The notes under the pieces: generated by a model
What the model saw: only the letters and a program-made list of their open reading frames with translations
The model's database searches: none
What the model was told of the DNA's origin: nothing
Program-made: the position numbers and the translations under genes
Part shown: positions 18,187 through 28,751 of the stretch, in pieces
How the letters are laid out: each line of letters begins with the position of its first letter
Numbering within the stretch: position 1 is the first letter of the stretch
DNA from: CAVOOW01 sp963697675
GTDB taxonomy: Bacteria > Actinomycetota > Actinomycetes > JACCUZ01
Length of the DNA: 64,000 bases
Assembly (NCBI GenBank): GCA_963697675.1
Contig: CAVOOW010000011.1
Span: 1 to 64,000, forward strand
Reading direction: 5' to 3'

Positions 18187-21150
18187 TTATCTGCCGGCAG
18201 GCTCATCGGTGTCGGCAAGTCCGTGTGCCCAGGCATACGCGGCGGCTTCGCCGCGGCTGGCGACGCCGAGCTTGGCGAGAATGCGCGACACGTGGGCGCT
18301 GGCGGTCTTGCGAGCCAGGAACAGCTCGGCGGCTATCTGCGGATTGCTGCGCCCCGCCGCGACCAGCGACAGCACCTGGCGCTCCCGCTCCGTCAGACCA
18401 GCCTCTGCGCCGTCGGGGGTGATCCTGCCGGCTTCGAGGCTGGTGCGGGTCCGTCGAGCGAGGGCCGAGGCCGCGCGGGTGATGCCGTTGGCGCCGATCC
18501 GCCGGCTCGTCGCCCACGCGGCACGCAGCGCCTGCTGGCCGGTGTCCCGTTCACGTTCGGCGAAGCCGGCATTGGCGAGTGCCATCGTGGCCTCGAGCGC
18601 GTCGTATTCGAAACCGGTCGCCTGCCACGCTTCCCGGCACTGTTGCCAGGCCAGCACCGTGGGTGCTCCGGCGCAGGCCGCGCGCCAGGCCTCAGCGGCC
18701 GCGAGCTCGCCGGCGGCGGCGGTGCCCCACCGGCATCCGCCAGGCACGTCACGTGCCGCGGCCAGGAACACCTCGCCGCGAGTGAGCAAGTCTTCGTGCG
18801 CGCTTCGGTGATCCACTGGAACCGCGGCCACGGCCGCGAGGGTGCGTCGGGCGATGGTGGCGAGGTCGAGGTCGCCGTCGAGATCGTCGCAGGCCTTGGC
18901 GACGTACGCCGCCAGCTCGGCCGCTTCGTGTGACCGGCCCAGGGCGAGGTAGACGTCGATCATCGGTGACAGGTCACCAAAGCCGTTGCCGAAGGCGTCG
19001 GGCCCGGTGAAGTACACCCGGACCTCCTCGAAAGCCGCAAGTGCCGCCGGGAGATCACCGCGGCGGGTCCACAGTTCGGCGGCGACCGACGTGATGACCG
19101 CCCGAGCCAGACCGGGCTGCCAGCCGGACAGCAGGGCGGCGATCAGTTGCTCGGCCTCGGTCAGCCGCCCGACCCGACCGGACAGGAAGATGTCAGCGCC
19201 GGTGCAGTAGAACTGCGCAGCCGGCAACCCGAGCGCAGCGGCCCGCTGTGCGGATCGCTGGGCCAGCGCGATGCCTTCCTCCGGGTAGCCGTAGGCGCCG
19301 AGCGAGAATGCGTACACGCCGGCGTACAGGAGCACGTCCGAGGCCGGACCACAGCGCTCGAACCGGTCCATCGCCGCCTGGGCATCGGCGAGTCCCTCGT
19401 CCAGCTCGCCGGTGGAGAGCTGCGAAACCGCGACAATCAGCGCGGCCATCGCCTCGTCCGCGTCCGCCCCCACCGCCCGGGCCACTTCTTGAGCCCGCGC
19501 GGCGAGGCGCCGGGCCTCGCGGTTTCGGCCGTAGTACGCGAACTGGTAGGCAGCGGCGACCGCGAGCGCGTGCGCGAGTTCCGGGGACGTCGTTCCCTCG
19601 GCGTAGCCGATGGCTCGATCGAGCGCCACCTGCTGTTCCTTCGGGTCGCCGACCGCCGCCGCCACATGGTCCGCGCGTACGGCGTAGATGCGGCTGGCTA
19701 GCAGCGGATCCCGCTCGACGTCGACCAGCTCGAGCGCCTGCGCGAGCAACTCGTGCGCCCGCACTGGGTCGCCAGCGGTGGCGACCGGTGACGCGGCCAG
19801 GCAGAGCAGCTCGGCCCGCGACATCCCCGCCAACGCCTCCGGGTCGGGCACCTGCCCCCACCAGCCGAGCACCCGTTCGAGGTGGGTGACCGCCTCAGGC
19901 AGCCCCAGACGGGCAGCGGCTCTCCCGGCGTGCACCGCGGCCGGTAGCGCGCCCGCGAGGTCACCGGCGGCTCCAAGGTGGTAGGCCAGCAGGCCCCAAT
20001 CAGCCATGCCGACCGCAGCGCCCTCTTGCTCTGCGCTCGCAGCGGCGGCGGTCCCCGCGATGCGGCGGCGGACAGCCTCGCCGTACTTGGCATGCGCCCG
20101 CGGCAGCTCGGTCGGCAGCACGTCGCCGTAGACCGCGTCGCGCAGCAGCGCGTGTCGGAACGCGAGCAGGTCACCGCGCCGGACCAGCAGGTTCGCGTCG
20201 AATGCCTCCCGCAGCGCGGCATCGAGCGCTGCAAGCGGCTTGCTGACGACGGCTTCCAGCAGCTGCGTGTCGATGAGGGTCCCGCCCACCGACGCGACCC
20301 GCAGGACCTCGACCGCGACTGCTGTCAGGTCGTCGAGCCGCGACAGGAACAGGTCGGCCAGGTCCCGGGGCACCAACTGTGCATCCTCGCGCCGATGCGC
20401 CGCGACGAGCTCGAGCAGGTACAGCGGGTTCCCACCCGAGCGTCCCGACACGAGCCCGAGATCCAGCTCCTGCATGTCAGGTCCGCCCATTCGCACCGCG
20501 AGCTCGCGGGCGGCCTGGTCGTCGAGCGGGCCTAACGTGATCGGTACGCAATGTTTGGCGCGACGCAGCTGCCGCAGGCACGGCCGCAGCGGATGCCGGC
20601 GCCCGACGTCGTCGGTCCGGTACGTGATCAACACTGCAAGGGCCTGGTCCCGCACAGCCGACACCGCGACGAGCGCGTCGCGGGTCGATTGGTCGGCCCA
20701 GTGCACGTCCTCGAGCACGAGCAGAACCGGCGCGCGGTCAGCTGCCTGCACAAGCACCTCGCGTACGCACTCCAACACCTGACCGGGCGCCAAGCTGGCG
20801 ACGGCGCGGCCAGCCGTTGGCAGCAACTGGGCGAGGATCTCCGCGGCGGGGCTGTCGAGCCGCCGGTCGCGGGCATCGGTCTCCCCGCGGAGCAGGGGTT
20901 GCAGAGCGTCGAGGACGGGGGTGAGTCCGGCGTCTGACGCCACGTCCAGGCAATGGCCGGTAAGAACGGTGAATCCTCGCTCGGCCGCGAAGCCGGCTGA
21001 AACGTCGGCAAGGGCGGACTTGCCGATGCCGGCGTCGCCTGCGACGAGCAGCAGACTCGGTTGGCCGTGAACGGTGTCTTCCAGGACGTCGCGTATTTGC
21101 TGGCTCTCGATGTCCCGTCCGATCAGATCTGCGTCAGCCAGAACTTTCAC
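18187..21150 (-). CDS. AAA-LuxR transcription regulator (MalT-like size)
   Basis: An intact 987-residue protein starts at 21150. The N-terminal ATPase has Walker A VAGDAGIGKSALADV (residues about 37-50), Walker B VLLVLEDVHWADQ (about 145-157) and an arginine-rich sensor segment. The middle 600 residues are helical repeats. The C-terminus (about 915-975) is a LuxR HTH: LTERERQVLSLVAAGRSNPQ and ARKTASAHVSRILAKLGVAS. Such STAND-type regulators sense a small molecule or partner, assemble on ATP binding and activate transcription. It lies upstream of no obvious operon on its own strand, so the target is unknown. Unlike its neighbours it carries no frameshift. Confidence 0.85.
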   Translation of the reverse strand: MKVLADADLIGRDIESQQIRDVLEDTVHGQPSLLLVAGDAGIGKSALADVSAGFAAERGFTVLTGHCLDVASDAGLTPVLDALQPLLRGETDARDRRLDSPAAEILAQLLPTAGRAVASLAPGQVLECVREVLVQAADRAPVLLVLEDVHWADQSTRDALVAVSAVRDQALAVLITYRTDDVGRRHPLRPCLRQLRRAKHCVPITLGPLDDQAARELAVRMGGPDMQELDLGLVSGRSGGNPLYLLELVAAHRREDAQLVPRDLADLFLSRLDDLTAVAVEVLRVASVGGTLIDTQLLEAVVSKPLAALDAALREAFDANLLVRRGDLLAFRHALLRDAVYGDVLPTELPRAHAKYGEAVRRRIAGTAAAASAEQEGAAVGMADWGLLAYHLGAAGDLAGALPAAVHAGRAAARLGLPEAVTHLERVLGWWGQVPDPEALAGMSRAELLCLAASPVATAGDPVRAHELLAQALELVDVERDPLLASRIYAVRADHVAAAVGDPKEQQVALDRAIGYAEGTTSPELAHALAVAAAYQFAYYGRNREARRLAARAQEVARAVGADADEAMAALIVAVSQLSTGELDEGLADAQAAMDRFERCGPASDVLLYAGVYAFSLGAYGYPEEGIALAQRSAQRAAALGLPAAQFYCTGADIFLSGRVGRLTEAEQLIAALLSGWQPGLARAVITSVAAELWTRRGDLPAALAAFEEVRVYFTGPDAFGNGFGDLSPMIDVYLALGRSHEAAELAAYVAKACDDLDGDLDLATIARRTLAAVAAVPVDHRSAHEDLLTRGEVFLAAARDVPGGCRWGTAAAGELAAAEAWRAACAGAPTVLAWQQCREAWQATGFEYDALEATMALANAGFAERERDTGQQALRAAWATSRRIGANGITRAASALARRTRTSLEAGRITPDGAEAGLTERERQVLSLVAAGRSNPQIAAELFLARKTASAHVSRILAKLGVASRGEAAAYAWAHGLADTDEPAGR

Positions 21151-21424
21151 CTCATCGCTGCGTTCGTTGGCTCAAGCGAAACATCGCCGGTGCCCGTAGG
21201 CAAGACGCAGGTTCGTGTGCCGTCGCCGAGCAGCCCGCGGGGCGGGTCTGACTCAGCGGCTGAAGCGTCGAGTCGCGCCTTGCACATGTTCGGCTGATTC
21301 TTTGACACCTGCATGAGGGAGGATGAGAGTCGCTGAGCAGCGAGGTATCAGGCGGCTTCTGACCTCGGCAGACGGGCACGCGCAGGCCCCAGCCCGCCGA
21401 TCTTCGGCCGGGACTTGCAGCGGA

Positions 21425-22855
21425 TCACTCTCGCGACGCGCGGCCTAGGCCACCGTTGCGGGGCGGCTGGACAGGCGCGACCTCGGGATCGTTCGTGGTG
21501 AGGACCACTTCGTGCGTCGTACTGTTGTCTTCGCGCCACCACAATGTCGATTGCCGTGTGTGCGATGACTGCGACCACGAGTCCGGTGACCGCGTCGGAG
21601 AACTGCGGGGCCTCCCAGTGGACCAATGCGGCGCTGGCAGCACCCACCGCCCAAGCGAGGAATGCGGTGGGCCGGACGCCTTGGACGATCCGGGTGGCGA
21701 CCTGCTTGCGCAGGATGGACCTGGTCGGCGATAGGACTCCGCCGAGCGGGGGGACGAAGATACTCAGGATGATGAGCCAGTTCAGGAAGTCGCTCCAGAT
21801 CTCCCGCGAGTGCGATGACGATCCCGACGATTCCGAGGAAGAGGGTGACGATACACATCCGTTGGCGGAGCAGGTGCGAACAGCTCACCGCACCGTTGTA
21901 GAGGCAGTGACTGCACACAGAGCCGAGGTTCACGAACACGAAGACAGCGGCAAGCGCGCTGAGCAGGTGGCCGTGGCCGTGGGTCAGGATCGGCAGGAAG
22001 TTGCCGCCGTCGGCTGCGGGGGCGGCGATGGCGCCGGCGGCGACGATGATTCCGCCGGTGACCTGGGCGACCATGCTGGCGATTGGGAAGGCGGTCGCTG
22101 TGGCGATGACCGCCTCCCGGCCGTTCTTGGACCAGCGTGTGAAGTCGGCGGTCATGGTCCCGGAGTCGGCGAACGTAGCCATGATGATCGAGACGGCTGC
22201 TCCGAACGTGAGCGAACCCGCTGCGGCCCCTCCGATACCTGGGTAGCTGAAGATCGCTCCGAGGTCGTTGTTCTGGGCGACGATCGCGATGGCGATGACC
22301 GCGACGAGGATGAACAGCGGGCGGCGATGGCCCCGAGGAACGAGAGCGCTCGGATACCGGCGTAGGTGACCGCGATGAAGGCCAACCCGGCTAGCACGAT
22401 CACGATCTTCTCGTTCCAACCGAACGAGCTGTTGAGCGTCGCTCCGGTAGCCCCGGTGTTGAAGGCGAACCAACCCACCACGATAGAGGCGAGGAACCCG
22501 GACGCGATGATGTAGCCGAAGCGCCCGAACGTCTCGGTCGCCTGCAGTGCGAAGCTCTCGCCGGTGCTGCCTGCGCGGTGGCTGAGCAACCCGACATAGA
22601 CCAGCATGATCAGGTTGGCGACCAGGATCGCGCCCACTCCCTGCCAGAACCCGAGAAGGGCGACCACGATGCCGCCCGGGACGGCGTTGGTCAGGATCAT
22701 CGGGAAGCCGAACCAGACCGCGGCGACAGTGGCTGAGACTTGCGGTGAGTCAGGGGTACTGCTGAGTGCTCGAACTCGGACTCGAGTTCGATCCCTCCGA
22801 GGCGTTCTGAGCCGGTGGCCGCGCTGGGTAGCACCGCTCTGCGTGGATGTGTCAT
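21425..22855 (-). pseudogene. NCS1-family nucleobase/allantoin-type permease, frameshifted
   Basis: The start at 22855 overlaps the upstream stop by ATGA. The protein reads LGGIELESEFEHSAVPLTHR, shifts, then WFGFPMILTNAVPGGIVVA, GFWQGVGAILVANLIMLVYV, GWFAFNTGATGATLNSSFG and TADFTRWSKNGREAV, the last being the conserved substrate-pathway segment of CodB-like NCS1 carriers. About twelve helices are expected. Shifts lie near 22740, 22320 and 21815, and the last frame is uncertain; I prefer the one ending APVQPPRNGGLGRASRE. It sits last in an AllH-FdrA-DUF1116 operon and probably imports the substrate (cytosine, allantoin or a related ureide). Confidence 0.7.
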
Positions 22856-24279
22856 AGCTGCTCTCTCTCAGCGATAGCCAGGATGGCGTTGTCGAAGCAC
22901 TCGATCGGCGGATGCGTGATGCCGGCGCCGATCATGCCGACGCCCGGCTCCTTGTGGGCGATGGCGGTGTTGATGACGGGCAGGATGCCGGTCTGCATGA
23001 CCTTGCGGACGTCGATTCCGGTCGGGACGCCCGGAAGTCGAGCAGCGGGATCGGTGACGTTCGGGTTCTCGGTGGTGGTGATCTCTGCCATGGTGCCGCG
23101 AGATAGCCGATCGCGTCGTCGACGGTGCCGCCGACCAGCGCGACGATCGCCGGCGCCGCGGCCATGGCGAAGCCGCCGATGCCGTAGGTCTCGGTGATGG
23201 CGCTGTCGCCGATGTCCAGGCCGGAGTCCGCGGGCTTGTAGCCGGCGAACATCGGCCCGATGACCTGCTGCGCCGGGCCGGTGAACCAGGTGCTGTCCGG
23301 GGACACCGCTGACTCGGATACCGAACTCGACACCGTTGCGGGCCATCGTGGTCACGACGGTGCTGTGCGCGATCCCGTGGGCAGCGTCCAGCGCGCCTTG
23401 GCCATCGCCATCCAGGTCGGGCCGGAGAAGTAGTCTGAGCTGGCGACGAAGTCGAAGACCTGCTGCTTCTCCTCGGTGGTGAAGCTCGTCTCGCAGGATG
23501 CACGGCGCGAGCGCCTGGATCAGCAGGGTGGTGCCGGCGACGTTGCGGTTGTGGCACTCGTCGCCCATGTGCAGGGCCTGGGCGAGCATCAGCCGCAGGT
23601 CGATCGGCGCCGGCGATCTCCATCGCCTCCGCGAGGACCGGGCCGAGCACGTCGCGCATCCAGTTCAGCCGGTCGATGACGCTGTCGTCGTTGGCGCCCA
23701 TCCGCAGGATCTTGGCCAGCTGCTCGCTCAGGTTGGTGTAGGCGATGTTGCCGTAGGTCTTGTTCTCGACGATGTGCATGTACATCGAGGCGGAGGTAAC
23801 CCCGGCCATCGAGCCGACACAGTCGTGCTCGTGGCAGGGCGAGAACGTGATCTCACCCGAAGCGGCCAGCTCGGCTGCCTCGGCCAGGTGCGCGGCGAGG
23901 CCCTCGAAGACCAGGGCGCCGGTGACGGCGCCCTTCATCGGGCCGGACATCCGCTCCCAACCGATCGGCGGGCCGGCGTGCAGGATGGTCGTCTGCGTCA
24001 TGCCGGGCACGACGTCGATCGCCTGGCCGAAGCCGACGAGCATCGGCTGGGACTGGTGATCCGCTCGACCGCCTCCGGTTGGCGGCGTCGATCGCTGGCC
24101 GCGATCAGCGGTTCCTCGAGCCCAGTCAGGGCGGCGATGATCTCGGGTTTGCCGCCGCCGGGCGGGGTCCAGTCAAGTGTGGTTACGGCGACGCCCTGCT
24201 GGGCGATGTCGTCGCCGAACATGTCCAGACCCACATTGACGACGTTGAGATCATCGGCGAACAGCTCGGCGATGCTCAT
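22852..24279 (-). pseudogene. DUF1116 (YlbE/AllG-like) protein, frameshifted
   Basis: From the start MSIAELFADDLNVVNVGLD at 24279 the protein continues DWTPPGGGKPEIIAALTGLE. It shifts near 24055, then MLVGFGQAIDVVPGMTQT, the conserved SPCHEHDCVGSMAGVTSASM block, RMGANDDSVIDRLNWMRDVL and VVTTMARNGVEFGIRVS, and ends GVGMIGAGITHPPIECFDNA. This is the DUF1116 family. In E. coli its relative AllG (YlbE) works with AllF and AllH as an oxamate carbamoyltransferase (known for that system; the role here is inferred). Start and stop overlap both neighbours by 4 bases. Confidence 0.75.
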
Positions 24280-25829
24280 GAGTTTTGTCCCTTCCAGACG
24301 AGCTCACGGGCGAGCAGACCGGTGCTGGCGCTGCTGCTGGAAATGGTTACGCCAGCGGACTCGAGCTTGGCGATCTGCTCGCCCAGCGTCCGGGTGGTCC
24401 AGTTCGGTGCCCAGCACGTAGCCGAGGATTTCGAGGTGCCGACCCTCGTCGCGCGGCGAGGTGCTTGGCCTCGACGATGGCGGGAAGCATCACGCCGACC
24501 GGGTCCTGGTGCGATCCGTATCCGAGGATGAAGTCCAGCACGATGACGCCGACCTACGGGTCGTTCGCTTCCTGAGTGAACCGGCGATCCGCTGGGACGG
24601 GTCGATCATCGGGTGCGGGTCGTCCGCTCGTGAAGTCGTCGTCGCCGAAGTCGAGGAAGGTGTGGGCGATGCTGAGGCTGGTCGGGTCCGGGCGCCGGTC
24701 CGGGGCGGAGGCGATGTTGCTGTACACGTCTGGGTAGCGCTCGGCCACGGCGTACATCACTTCGTCGCAGATCGTGCCGCCGCAGAACAGGCCGCGGATG
24801 TAGCGCGGCTCTGCGGTGAACTTGGCTCGGATCGTCTCGATCAGTGGCCAGTCCAGCGCATCCAGGTCCAGGCCCTGATCTTCCAGACCGCTCAGTCGCA
24901 TCGCAGCGAGGGCGGCCTGTCGGTATCGCGGGCAAACGTGCCCCCGGCGTCGGCCACAGCTTCCTGGGAGCCACCGATGAAGCAGACGACCACTGGCTTG
25001 GAGCAGTGACTGATCTCCGCGAGGATCTTGGCTTCGACGGTCCGTGCCGGCGGCTTGGAGACCAGGACGATGACTGACGTTTGCGGGTCCTGCTCCAGGC
25101 GCGCGGATCCCGTCGAGCATCATGATCCCGCCGACGCGTTCGGACATGTCGCTGCCGCCGGTGCCTATCAGCTGCGAGATGCCGCCGCCGAGTTCGTGGA
25201 TCCGGACGCTGACCTCCTGACTGCCGGTTCCGGACGCGCCGACGACGCCGATGCAGCCTGGACGGACCGCGTTGCCGAAGCACAGGGCCACGTTGTTGAT
25301 GATCGCCGTACCGCAGTCCGGGCCCATCATGAGCAGTCCCTGCTCGTGCGCGAGAGTCTTGAGCGCGACCTCGTCCTGCACACTGACGTGGTCGCTGAAG
25401 AGCATTACGTGCAAGCCGGACTGCAGCGCCGTGCGCGCCTCGCGGACGGCGAAAGCGCCGTTTACCGCGATAACGGCCAGGTTCGCGCTCGGTACGTGCT
25501 GCACGGCAGCATCGATGCTGCGATACGTGGTCTCCTGGTTGTTACTCGATGGCTTCTTCCTGGTGAACAGTTCCTCGACGGCTGTCAGTGTGTCTTGCCG
25601 GGTCGGTACCGGCAGAGGTCTCGACGACAATCATCAGGTCCCCCGGGCAGGCGTCTTCTAGCTCCACGCTGAGCTGTCCGAGGCTGCGTAGCACCTCTTT
25701 GTTCATGACGGTGCCCGAAGCGACAAACGCCTGCTCGACCCCGTCGAGCTGGTTCGCTTTGGTGGAGATCGACATCAATGAGACCGAGTCGAAATAGGTG
25801 TTCTTCTTCACGACAACTGTGGTGGTCAC
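24276..25829 (-). pseudogene. fdrA: FdrA (AllF-like) protein, frameshifted
   Basis: The protein opens TTTVVVKKNTYFDSVSLMSI, shifts near 25590 and continues TAVEELFTRKKPSSNNQETT. A CoA-ligase-like Rossmann part follows with LMMGPDCGTAIINNVALCF, VGVVGASGTGSQEVSVRI and RGLFCGGTICDEVMY. Near the end come VIVLDFILGYGSHQDPVG and a final LLARELVWKGQNS. FdrA resembles succinyl-CoA synthetase alpha/beta folds and in E. coli is AllF, part of the oxamate carbamoyltransferase with AllG and AllH. Shifts are near 25590, 25080, 24560 and 24460. Overlaps with both neighbours point to stoichiometric expression. Confidence 0.75.
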
Positions 25830-26845
25830 GACAACCCTCTCAATGCTTTTTCTAGGTGCAGGCCCGCCTGCATGCCGGACAGAGTGTCTGTTCCCGAGGA
25901 GTGCCCGATCGCGATCGATCTGCGTGCGGCGCTCACGAGGGCGAATCGGTCGTTGGCAGCGACGGCGTCAAGGACCGACACGAACGACTGACGGGCGCGC
26001 CCGCGGACCGCCTCACTCATCGTGGTGAAGCTGATGTCGTTGGTCAGGTCTCGATGCGTGTTTACCAGCGTGGTGAGGAAATCCTGCCAGCGCCCGGCTT
26101 TAGCACCGGGGCAGGCAACGACCAGGGCGAGACCCGCGATGAAGTCATCCCCGGCGGGTGTGAGTCCGGGACCGAGGCCGATCAGACCTCTCCCCAACCA
26201 GGAGGCCTCCTCGAGATCATCGAATCGGAGTGCCCGCACCAATGCGTGGGTGCCGATGGTGAGGTGGCGAGAGACGGCGGCCTCGAAGCCCGATCGGAAC
26301 CTACGCGGCGCGAGTACTCCACCGCGCACCCCATTGAGGCGGACCACCGCCGAGAGAGTGTCAATCATCTGCGAGAAGCCGCCTGCGCTGACCTCAATCG
26401 AGTGATCAATGTTGGGCAGGCGCGGCTCCCACGGGCGCGCCCCTTGCAGTGCGACCTCGAACAGACCCGGCGCTACGAGCCCATCCTTCGAGCCATAGAC
26501 GCTGCTGCCTATTGCCACAGTGAGCTGACGCCATGTTGACAGGTCGAGGACCAGCGTGTTGGGGGCGTCATCACTGCCGCGGGTCGCCAGTGTAAAGAGG
26601 TGCCTCTCGCCGGTGCTGAGATTGATGACATTGTCGAACACGCTGTGTACGCGTGCTGAGAAGGCATCTACGTTTGCCAGCGGAAGGAATTCAACATCCC
26701 CAGAGAGAGCCGTGATCGGGAGGACTCTTCTGGTCAGTAGCGCGCCTCGCTCATGTGCGGACGCAGTTGCAGAACCAGCCGATAGCTGAGGCGGCGCAGC
26801 ACCCCGCCGCGCGACAACTGCACTGTCACTGCTTCGGCTAGGCAT
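25826..26845 (-). CDS. DUF2877 (AllH-like) protein
   Basis: The intact 339-residue frame starts at 26845 and ends overlapping the fdrA start (ATGA). It has the DUF2877 signature GLGPGLTPAGDDFIAGLAL at about residues 222-240, preceded by RLNGVRGGVLAPRRF, and a closing AIGHSSGTDTLSGMQAGLHL that is also typical. In E. coli AllH (YlbF) carries this domain and, with AllF and AllG, forms oxamate carbamoyltransferase, which releases carbamoyl phosphate from oxalurate. It is the first gene of the four-gene operon here. A carbamate kinase, usual in the E. coli cluster, is not in this window. Confidence 0.8.
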   Translation of the reverse strand: MPSRSSDSAVVARRGAAPPQLSAGSATASAHERGALLTRRVLPITALSGDVEFLPLANVDAFSARVHSVFDNVINLSTGERHLFTLATRGSDDAPNTLVLDLSTWRQLTVAIGSSVYGSKDGLVAPGLFEVALQGARPWEPRLPNIDHSIEVSAGGFSQMIDTLSAVVRLNGVRGGVLAPRRFRSGFEAAVSRHLTIGTHALVRALRFDDLEEASWLGRGLIGLGPGLTPAGDDFIAGLALVVACPGAKAGRWQDFLTTLVNTHRDLTNDISFTTMSEAVRGRARQSFVSVLDAVAANDRFALVSAARRSIAIGHSSGTDTLSGMQAGLHLEKALRGLS

Positions 26846-27523
26846 TCGACCTGTCCCGATCTATTGAGGCTCAGCGATATGCAGCCGAGGCGACCTCAGC
26901 GTCGGTGAACATGGCGTGACGCAACAGGGGCTTAGGTCCTGTCCTCTTGGGCGGAGGATCCCTGGGGCCTGTCCACGGCAACTGGACACGGTCCGTCCCT
27001 CGACCACGACAACCTGGCACCGAGGACGAGACCTCAGCAGCGGCAGTGTCTGGAGCTGCTTCCGCACCGGTGGCAACTCGTCAAGGTCGACGACGCGAGA
27101 AGGCAGGCCAGGTGGCCGATGTTCGCGGTGGACGCAGTATGGCTGGGCCGATTTGACGCGCGGGCCTGCGTAGAAAAGCGCCTCCTATCGCGGAGAGATT
27201 TGTGTGTCTTTGAAGACCGAAATGACGTGTCTATGGACGCTGGCTTCCCTGCGTCTAGTCCGGGTATCTGCTGCGGCGAAGCCCTTACGAGGTAACGGGT
27301 TTACGCTCAGCCCTGCCTTCGTCTCATTTCCCGTGCCCTGCGTTCAAGCCCCAGCCGCACGCACCACCCTTTCTGTGGACGACTCCACGATGCATTGTTT
27401 CGGCTCGCCGCATGGCCTAGCAGCGACGAGTGGCGTCAGGGCCTGGCGCATGTGCGGCGGGCCGAAGGGACGGGTGAGAGCGGTGACGGCGCTCGGCGAG
27501 CAGTCCCGTGCTTGCTTTTCGAG
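26846..27523. other. Non-coding gap of about 680 bases
   Basis: The stretch lies upstream of the AllH-FdrA operon and downstream of the collagen-like gene. Short frames exist on both strands but show no domain, good ribosome site or natural composition. No tRNA fold was seen. It should contain the operon promoter near 26850-26950; no clear -35/-10 pair stands out. Confidence 0.4.
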
Positions 27524-28512
27524 CTACGACGTCAGGGCGACGGATCCGTAGACGTCGATGGGCGAGTTGGGCTCCCAGGCGCCGCCCAAGGACACATCGA
27601 CGTACACGACTGCGACGTCGCCGGCGTTCAGGTGGACTGACTCGTCTTCCGACCACGAGCAGTCGTTCGACGTCGGACCTTGCCCCTCGACGTGAAAGAG
27701 GCACCCGCCGGCCGGGACCAGCGGCTGCGTTCCACTCGAGGCCACCAGCAGCGTCAGTCGCACTTGGAGCGGATGACCGACGAGATCTGTGATGCTACCG
27801 AAGTTCGCATACATGTCGGTGATCGTCACGTCTTGGGCTATCACCTGTTCCATGCTCGTGTGTGCTGCCTCGATCGTGTACGCGTCATAGTCGAGCCATG
27901 GAGCTGGCACCTGCGTGACTAGGTATCCGGACAACGGCAGGTACGCGTGCGTGTCCGGCCAGGTGCCGGACGACTGCAGAGTGAACACGCCGCCCGACAT
28001 CATGCTGCCGTGACCTGCGGCGCCGGTCGGACCGTCCGCGCGGTTGGTCCCGTCCGCTCCAGTAGCGCCGGTGGGGCCGTCCGCACCGTTGCGTCCCCAT
28101 CAACTCCAGGGGTGCCGGCCAGGCCGGTCGAACCGTCGGCACCGTTCGTCCCGTCGGTTCCGGAGGGGCCCGCGGCGCCATCCGCGCCATCCGCCCCGGT
28201 GGCGCCGGTGGCACCAACAGCACCTCGCGCGCCGTTCGCGCCGTCAGTTCCGGGCTTGCCCTTGGCGTTCCAGTGCACCCGGCTTGATCCAGCGGGGCAT
28301 GTTCTTGGCCGCGCCGGACTCTTCACGACGTTGAACACCACGCGGTGACCGGAGGTCGCGAGACATCCGGTGAACAAGTGCGGCGTCCCACTGTTGGGAG
28401 CCAGGGTCGAACTGACTGCAGGAGCCAGTCCGGCACCGCCGATGAGCAGTGCCGCGATGCCGACCGTTGCCACACCATGACGACGGTGCAACCACTTGAG
28501 CGAGATAGTCAC
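27524..28512 (-). pseudogene. Secreted collagen-like (Gly-X-Y) protein, one frameshift
   Basis: The N-terminus MTISLKWLHRRHGVATVGIA followed by a hydrophobic core and PAVSS is a signal peptide. A linker with two Cys (LFTGCLATSG and RTCPAGSS) leads to about 27 Gly-X-Y triplets (GTDGANGARGAVGATGATGA and on). Near 28100 one base is missing; restoring it continues the triplets (NGADGPTGATGADGTN). After the collagen stretch a C-terminal domain of about 150 residues (GYLVTQVPAPWLDYDAYTIE, NAGDVAVVYVDVSLGGAWEP) resembles the globular heads of bacterial collagen-like surface proteins. A surface or matrix role is likely. Confidence 0.7.
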
Positions 28513-28560
28513 TGAGTACCCCTGAAATCACGATGTGCGCGGGCCAGCCGAAGGGCGGAT

Positions 28561-28579
28561 GTCGGTGGAGGCCACCGAC
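28561..28579. promoter_or_regulatory. 8-bp hairpin upstream of collagen-like gene
   Basis: GTCGGTGG and CCACCGAC flank AGG as a perfect inverted repeat. It lies about 50 bases upstream of the collagen-like gene start and 170 bases before the esterase start, so it may be an operator or a 5' leader hairpin for the divergent pair. Confidence 0.4.
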
Positions 28580-28751
28580 CACCTCCTATCGACAGCGGCT
28601 AGGGCACCAATTACGAAAGTACGTAGCAAACGCCTACATACCCCACTAATGCTGCGGCCTGGCACCATGGACCCGCATCAGGACCCGAGGAGACTTGCCT
28701 GCGGCACCCGAAGCGGCCAGCCGACGCGGACGAATCTCGAGGAGTGATGAC

